DNA from: Albidovulum sp.
GTDB taxonomy: Bacteria; Pseudomonadota; Alphaproteobacteria; Rhodobacterales; Rhodobacteraceae
Assembly (NCBI GenBank): GCA_030837785.1
Contig: JAUQYA010000075.1
Location: 1-10,070, forward strand
DNA length: 10,070 nt
Direction of reading: 5' to 3'
Position 1 is the stretch's first letter, and each line of letters opens with the position of its first letter. The position numbers and the translations under genes are program-made. The notes beneath the pieces are model-generated. The model saw only the letters and a program-made list of their open reading frames with translations. It ran no database searches and was not told the origin of the DNA. This document shows, one piece after another, positions 6,381 to 10,070 of this stretch.

Positions 6381-7253
6381 ATGCGCAAGGTCACGATCGC
6401 GGTCACCCAGTTCGCCTGCACCTGGGATCTGCCTGCCAATCTCGACCGGGCCGAGGCGCTGGTGCGCCGGGCCGCGGCCGAGGGCGCGCAGGTGATCCTG
6501 TTGCAGGAGCTTTTCGCCGCGCCCTATTTCTGCATCACCGAGGAGCCGCGCCACCTCGCCCTTGCCGAGCCGATGGCGGGCCACCCGGTCGTCGCCCGCT
6601 TCGCCGCGCTTGCGCGTGACCTCGGCGTCGTCCTGCCGGTCTCGGTCTTCGAACGCGCGGGCGAGGCGCATTTCAACTCCGTGGCGATGGTCGATGCCGA
6701 CGGGACGGTGCTCGGCAGCTACCGCAAGAGCCATATCCCGCAGGGCCCCGGCTACGAGGAGAAATACTACTTCACCCCCGGCGACACCGGGTTCCGGGTC
6801 TGGGACACCGCGTTCGGCCGCGTCGGCGTCGGCATCTGCTGGGACCAGTGGTTCCCCGAAGCCGCCCGGGCGATGGCGCTTCAGGGCGCCGAGATGCTCC
6901 TTTACCCGACGGCGATCGGGTCGGAGCCTCCCGCACCCGGCTACGACAGCCAGCCGCACTGGGAAATGACGATGCGCGGCCACGCGGCGGCGAACATCCT
7001 GCCCGTCGCCGCCTCGAACCGCATCGGCCGGGAGGAGCAGGAGGGGCGCGAGGTGACCTTCTACGGCACCTCCTTCATCGCCGACCAGACCGGCCGGGTG
7101 GTGACGCAGGCGGGCCGCAGCGCCGAGGACGTGCGGCTGGCGACCTTCGACCTCGACGCGGTGCGCGACCTGAGGCGAAGCTGGGGTCTCTTCCGCGACC
7201 GCCGGCCGGAACTTTACGGCGCGCTCGCGGGCTTCGGATCGAACGCGGGCTGA
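6381..7253 (+). CDS. aguB: N-carbamoylputrescine amidohydrolase (nitrilase superfamily)
   Basis: Cytoplasmic carbon-nitrogen hydrolase converting N-carbamoylputrescine to putrescine, CO2 and ammonia (EC 3.5.1.53), the last step of the agmatine deiminase route. It has 290 residues, close to known AguB proteins. The nitrilase triad is visible: Glu43 in LLQELFAAPYFC, Lys116 in YRKSHIPQGPGYEEKYYF and nucleophile Cys153 in GVGICWDQWFPEAAR. Segments typical of AguB rather than other nitrilases include PGYEEKYYFTPGDTGF, YPTAIGSEP, HAAANILPVAASNRIG and TFYGTSFIADQTG. The ATG at 6381 has AAGGGGAAG just upstream and begins the first family strand (RKVTIAVTQFAC). The same frame stays open far upstream, but that stretch is antisense to the chelatase-like gene. 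No agmatine deiminase (aguA) is in the window. The 3' end overlaps the convergent amidase gene by 40 bp. A plant-type or beta-ureidopropionase-like activity is a minor alternative. Confidence 0.93.
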   Translation: MRKVTIAVTQFACTWDLPANLDRAEALVRRAAAEGAQVILLQELFAAPYFCITEEPRHLALAEPMAGHPVVARFAALARDLGVVLPVSVFERAGEAHFNSVAMVDADGTVLGSYRKSHIPQGPGYEEKYYFTPGDTGFRVWDTAFGRVGVGICWDQWFPEAARAMALQGAEMLLYPTAIGSEPPAPGYDSQPHWEMTMRGHAAANILPVAASNRIGREEQEGREVTFYGTSFIADQTGRVVTQAGRSAEDVRLATFDLDAVRDLRRSWGLFRDRRPELYGALAGFGSNAG

Positions 7254-8662
7254 AGCGGCGGCGGCCGCCGGCCCGGCCAGTCCGTCGCCTGGTGATAGGC
7301 GTCGGCCAGCGCCAGGATCGCCGCGTCCGCGCCGGTGGGCCCGAAGAGCTGCAACCCCGTCGGCAGGCCGGTGTCGGAAAAGCCCGCCGGCAGGGCCACG
7401 CAGGGCAGGCCGATCAGGCTGACTGGCACCACGACCTCCATCCAGCGGTGGTAGGTGTCCATCCGCCGCCCGCCGACCTCTTCCGGCCAGCGCCAGTCGA
7501 CCGGAAACGGCCAGACCTGCGCCGCCGGCAGTGCCAGCGCATCGAACCGGGCGAAGACCTTCGCGGCGCGCGCATACCAGCGCGAGCGGGTGACGCTCGC
7601 GGCGTAGACGGCTTCGGCGGAAAGCCCCGCACCCCGGTCGATCTCCCACAGCGTCTCGGGCTTGGTCAGCGCCCGTTTCGCCGGGTCGCGGGCAAGATCG
7701 CCCTTGCCGCCGGCGTTCAGCATCGCCCGGAGCGTGGTCCAGGAGGACCAGAGTGCCTCGGCCGGGTAGGGGGGCGCGAGCGGCTCGACGACGGCGCCCA
7801 TCGCCTCGAATACCCCAAGCGCCGACTCTGAGGCCGCGAGGATGCCCGGCTCCATCGGATAGGCGCCGCCCCAGTCGGCGAGCCAGCCGATCCGCTTGCC
7901 GCGGATGTCGCCGCCGAAGCCCGCAGTGAAATCCTCTGTGGCGCGGCCGAACGGCACCTCGGGGTTGGGGCCGGCCAGCACCGAGAGGAGGAGCGCGAGG
8001 TCGGCCGGCGTGCGCGCCATCGGCCCCTCGGTGGCCAGCGTCGAAAGGAAGGTGTCGCCTTGCGCGTCCTGCGGCACCAGCCCCCAGGTCGGGCGGAAGC
8101 CGTAGATGTTGCAGAAGGCCGCCGGGTTCCTGAGCGAGCCCATCATGTCCGACCCGTCCGCCAGCGCCACCAGCCGCCCGGCGAGCGCCGCCGCCGCGCC
8201 GCCCGATGAGCCGCCGGCGCTGCGGGAAAGGTCGTAAGGATTGCGCGTCGCCCCGAAGACCGGGTTGAACGTGTGCGACCCGTGGCCCCATTCCGGCGTG
8301 TTGGTCTTGCCGATCAGGATCGCGCCCGCCGCCCTGAGCCGCGCCGCCACCAGGTCGTCCGCCGCCGGAACGTGGTCGGCATGGAGGGGCGAGCCCCAGG
8401 TCGTGCGCATCCCCTTCGTCGCCACCAGATCCTTCACCGCGACCGGCAGGCCCCGGAGCGGCCCGCCCGGCCCCGCGCGGTCGGCGGCTGCCGCCTCGGC
8501 CAGAAGGTCCTCGCGCGGGCGCAGCGTCACGATGGCGTTGACGGCCGGGTTGACCGCCCCGACCCGGTCGAGCGTCGCCGCCATCAGGTCGCGCGCGGAA
8601 ACCTCGCCGGCGCGCAGAGCGGCGACAAGATCGCAGGCGGTGCGCTCGGTCAGACCCTCCAT
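7214..8662 (-). CDS. Amidase-signature family hydrolase
   Basis: A 482-residue amidase of the GatA/FAAH-like superfamily, hydrolysing an unidentified amide. The Ser-cisSer-Lys triad is present: Lys77 in GLPVAVKDLV, Ser152 in AGGSSGGAAAA and nucleophile Ser176 in SDMMGSLRNPAAFC, with the standard 24-residue Ser-Ser spacing. The usual Asp-x-Gly-Gly-Ser before the nucleophile is Asp-Met-Met-Gly-Ser here, so the oxyanion region differs from GatA. GatB and GatC are absent, which argues for a stand-alone catabolic amidase rather than the tRNA-dependent transamidase. The start at 8662 (MEGLTERTACDLVAALRAGEVS) matches the family N-terminus and has AAGG about 9 nt upstream. A longer reading to 8797 would run through the G/C palindrome and into the upstream gene, and is rejected. 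It follows the binding-protein gene on the same strand, so its substrate may be a polyamine amide or other imported amide (inference). Confidence 0.88.
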   Translation of the reverse strand: MEGLTERTACDLVAALRAGEVSARDLMAATLDRVGAVNPAVNAIVTLRPREDLLAEAAAADRAGPGGPLRGLPVAVKDLVATKGMRTTWGSPLHADHVPAADDLVAARLRAAGAILIGKTNTPEWGHGSHTFNPVFGATRNPYDLSRSAGGSSGGAAAALAGRLVALADGSDMMGSLRNPAAFCNIYGFRPTWGLVPQDAQGDTFLSTLATEGPMARTPADLALLLSVLAGPNPEVPFGRATEDFTAGFGGDIRGKRIGWLADWGGAYPMEPGILAASESALGVFEAMGAVVEPLAPPYPAEALWSSWTTLRAMLNAGGKGDLARDPAKRALTKPETLWEIDRGAGLSAEAVYAASVTRSRWYARAAKVFARFDALALPAAQVWPFPVDWRWPEEVGGRRMDTYHRWMEVVVPVSLIGLPCVALPAGFSDTGLPTGLQLFGPTGADAAILALADAYHQATDWPGRRPPPLQPAFDPKPASAP

Positions 8663-8685
8663 CCTCGCCTTCTTCGTTGCCAAAT

Positions 8686-8735
8686 ACCCCGGGGGGTCCC
8701 GGGGGGCAGTGCCCCCCGGCGGGTCGGGCGCCCGA
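8686..8735 (-). repeat. G/C-run palindrome cluster between binding-protein and amidase genes
   Basis: Within the 77-bp spacer 8663-8739 are stacked palindromes. ACCCC/GGGGT pair at 8686-8697. A 9-bp stem pairs 8699-8707 (CCGGGGGGC) with 8711-8719 (GCCCCCCGG) around a 3-nt loop. A 12-bp perfect palindrome, TCGGGCGCCCGA, covers 8724-8735, starting 4 nt after the binding-protein stop. The run of C and G blocks resembles the intergenic palindromes I recall from Rhodobacteraceae genomes. It may act as a terminator-like or mRNA 3'-end stabiliser that separates high binding-protein expression from lower amidase expression. There is no clear T-run. Confidence 0.55.
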
Positions 8736-8739
8736 AACC

Positions 8740-9768
8740 CTACTTCTGAAGCTCTGTCCAGATCGCGGTCATGTATTCCTGTGCCTTGGGCGAGCAAGCG
8801 GGAAGGAAATGCCCGGCGGCCTTGAACTCCTCGGGGATCACAACCTCGGGCGCATCACGCATGTCCTCGGGCATGAACGCCTCCGACCCGGCGATGCCGT
8901 TGGCATAGCGGGCGAAAGCCGAGATCATCGCGGCATGTTCCGGCTCCATGATGTAGTTCAGGAAGGTATAGGCTTCCTCGACGTTCTGCGCGTCGGTCAG
9001 GAGCGCCGCGGAATCCATCCACAGCGGATATCCCTCCTTCGGATAGCCGTATTGCACGTCGCCGTTGGTGGCGATCCGCGCCCGCATCGTCGAGCCGTTC
9101 CAGTTGACGCTTGCCGCCCAGTCGCCGTTCGACAGCCGCTCGGTGGCGCCGTAGTCCATGCTGATCCAGTCGGGCTTGGCCGCGACCAGCGCGTCGCGGA
9201 CCTTCTTCAGCACCTCCTTGTCCTCGGTGCAGGGCTCGCCGCCGGCCCAGAAGATCGCCATGCTCATCACGTCGCTCATTTCCGGCACGACGTTGATCTT
9301 GCCCTTCAGCTCCGCCGGCACGTTGAGGAAGATCTCGGAGGTGTTGATGTCGCCCGAATAGACCTTGGTGTTGACCGCGACCCCGGTCGAGCCCCACTGC
9401 CAGGGGATCGTGTATTCGCGGCCCTTGTCCCATTCCACCTCCATCCATTGCGGCGCGATGTTCTTGTGGCTGGGCAGCTTGGCGAGGTCGAGCTTCTGGA
9501 TCAGCCCCTTCTCGACCCAGATCTGGACGAAGCTTGCCGACGGCACCACGAGGTCGAAGCCCGAGCCCCCGGCCTCGACCTTGGCGAGCGCGGCGTCGTT
9601 GGAATCGTAGTCGGTGACGGTGACCTTGATGCCGGTATCCTTCTCGAACTTCGCCAGAAGTTCGGGGCTGGTGTAGTTGCCCCAGTTGTAGAGCTGCAAC
9701 TGGCCCTCGGCGGAGGCGAGCGTGGTGGTGGCCAGAAGGGCGGCGGTTGCGGCGAGGATTTTTCTCAT
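8740..9768 (-). CDS. PotD/PotF-type polyamine ABC transporter substrate-binding protein
   Basis: Periplasmic binding protein of 342 residues for a spermidine/putrescine-type importer. A Sec signal peptide is clear: a basic start MRK, a hydrophobic core ILAATAALLATTTL and a likely cleavage after Ala-Ser-Ala (residue 20). Mature-protein landmarks are LQLYNWGNYTSPELLAKFEK (24-43), GFDLVVPSASFVQIWVEKGL, YTIPWQWGSTGVAVNT, and WAASVNWNGSTMRARI in the second lobe. The start at 9768 is set by AGGGAGAG at 9774-9781 and by the signal peptide; an in-frame ATG at 9786 would add six non-signal residues in front. It differs clearly from the YdcS-type protein at the left edge, so this is a second, separate uptake system. 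It lies 31 bp after the permease gene and before the amidase gene. The exact ligand cannot be read from sequence. Confidence 0.92.
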   Translation of the reverse strand: MRKILAATAALLATTTLASAEGQLQLYNWGNYTSPELLAKFEKDTGIKVTVTDYDSNDAALAKVEAGGSGFDLVVPSASFVQIWVEKGLIQKLDLAKLPSHKNIAPQWMEVEWDKGREYTIPWQWGSTGVAVNTKVYSGDINTSEIFLNVPAELKGKINVVPEMSDVMSMAIFWAGGEPCTEDKEVLKKVRDALVAAKPDWISMDYGATERLSNGDWAASVNWNGSTMRARIATNGDVQYGYPKEGYPLWMDSAALLTDAQNVEEAYTFLNYIMEPEHAAMISAFARYANGIAGSEAFMPEDMRDAPEVVIPEEFKAAGHFLPACSPKAQEYMTAIWTELQK

Positions 9769-9773
9769 TGGTT

Positions 9774-9781
9774 CTCTCCCT
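9774..9781 (-). promoter_or_regulatory. Ribosome binding site of the PotD/PotF-type gene
   Basis: AGGGAGAG on the minus strand, 5 nt before the ATG at 9768. It selects that start over the ATG at 9786 and lies in the 31-bp spacer (9769-9799) after the permease stop, which is too short for a typical separate promoter. Confidence 0.65.
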
Positions 9782-9799
9782 GTCATTGTCGGTTTCGGC

Positions 9800-10070
9800 T
9801 CAGCCCTTCTTCCGCGTGAGCAGGAAGAACGAGGTGAGAAGGACGACCGTCACCGCCAGCAGGATCGTCGAGATCGCGTTGATCTCGGGGGTGAGCTGAC
9901 GGCGCATCTGGCCAAGCATGTAGGTGGGAAGGGTGTCCTGCCCGCCGGATTTGACGAATTCGGTGATCACCACGTCGTCGAGCGAGATCACGAAGGCCAG
10001 CATCATGCCGGCGATGATCCCCGGCAGGAGAAGCGGCAGCGTGATCCGCCGGAACGTGGCCCAGCGGGTG
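9800..10070 (-). CDS. PotC-type polyamine ABC transporter permease, C-terminal part (cut by window edge)
   Basis: Inner-membrane permease of the second importer; only the last 89 or so residues are visible. The frame is open to the right edge, so the gene starts beyond 10070 and the ATG at 10006 is internal. Visible order: the end of the EAA loop, TRWATFRRITLPLLLPGIIA, the hallmark AFVISLDDVVITEFV, then GGQDTLPTYMLGQMRR, a final membrane span (STILLAVTVVLLTSFFLL) and a basic tail RKKG. It parallels the same region of YdcV (ALSFDEVIVTTF, LPIWMLNEL) but is a diverged paralogue. The TGA at 9800-9802 is followed closely by the binding-protein gene, so they are probably co-transcribed; the ATPase and the other permease should lie to the right. 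Confidence 0.93.
   Translation of the reverse strand, partial: TRWATFRRITLPLLLPGIIAGMMLAFVISLDDVVITEFVKSGGQDTLPTYMLGQMRRQLTPEINAISTILLAVTVVLLTSFFLLTRKKG

Noticed and set aside
6264..8291. 675-residue open frame on the minus strand
   Set aside because: It crosses both aguB (antisense) and the amidase (shifted frame), shows no domain, and has Arg/Gly/Ala-rich low-complexity composition.
8663..8797. Longer amidase start at 8797
   Set aside because: The extra 45 residues would be translated from the G/C palindromes and the end of the upstream gene; the family N-terminus and a Shine-Dalgarno sequence fit 8662.

Overview
The window is about 10 kb of GC-rich, densely coding DNA. The strong G/C preference at third codon positions, the protein styles and a G/C-run palindrome between genes all suggest an alphaproteobacterium, most likely Rhodobacteraceae (inferred from composition and protein resemblance, not from a search). 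It reads as a polyamine (putrescine) uptake and breakdown island: ten protein genes in two transporter blocks with enzymes between them. I see no tRNA, rRNA, CRISPR array, transposase or phage gene.

Left block, plus strand (1-5324): a five-gene operon with the same gene order as E. coli ydcS-ydcT-ydcU-ydcV-patD. It encodes a periplasmic binding protein (cut by the left edge), an ABC ATPase, two inner-membrane permeases and gamma-aminobutyraldehyde dehydrogenase. The last four genes overlap or abut, which implies translational coupling. The only sizeable gap, between ydcS and ydcT, carries two G/C hairpins.

Middle (5325-7253): a 234-bp spacer holds an unusual 133-bp imperfect inverted repeat. 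It is followed by a minus-strand CbiX/SirB-like chelatase-family gene. Divergent from that is a plus-strand gene for N-carbamoylputrescine amidohydrolase (AguB), which releases putrescine, CO2 and ammonia. The 126-bp divergent spacer contains a 17-bp palindrome.

Right block, minus strand (7214-10070, read right to left): the end of a PotC-type permease (cut by the right edge), a PotD/PotF-type binding protein with a clear signal peptide, then an amidase-signature hydrolase. The amidase gene ends tail to tail with aguB, overlapping it by 40 bp.

Working together (inference): two ABC importers bring in polyamines or related amides, AguB makes putrescine from N-carbamoylputrescine, an aminotransferase or oxidase not in this window would turn putrescine into 4-aminobutanal, and PatD oxidises that to GABA. 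Each component belongs to a known family. The less explained items are the inverted-repeat element at 5359-5491, the ydcS-ydcT hairpins, the chelatase-like gene in a polyamine island and the substrate of the amidase.
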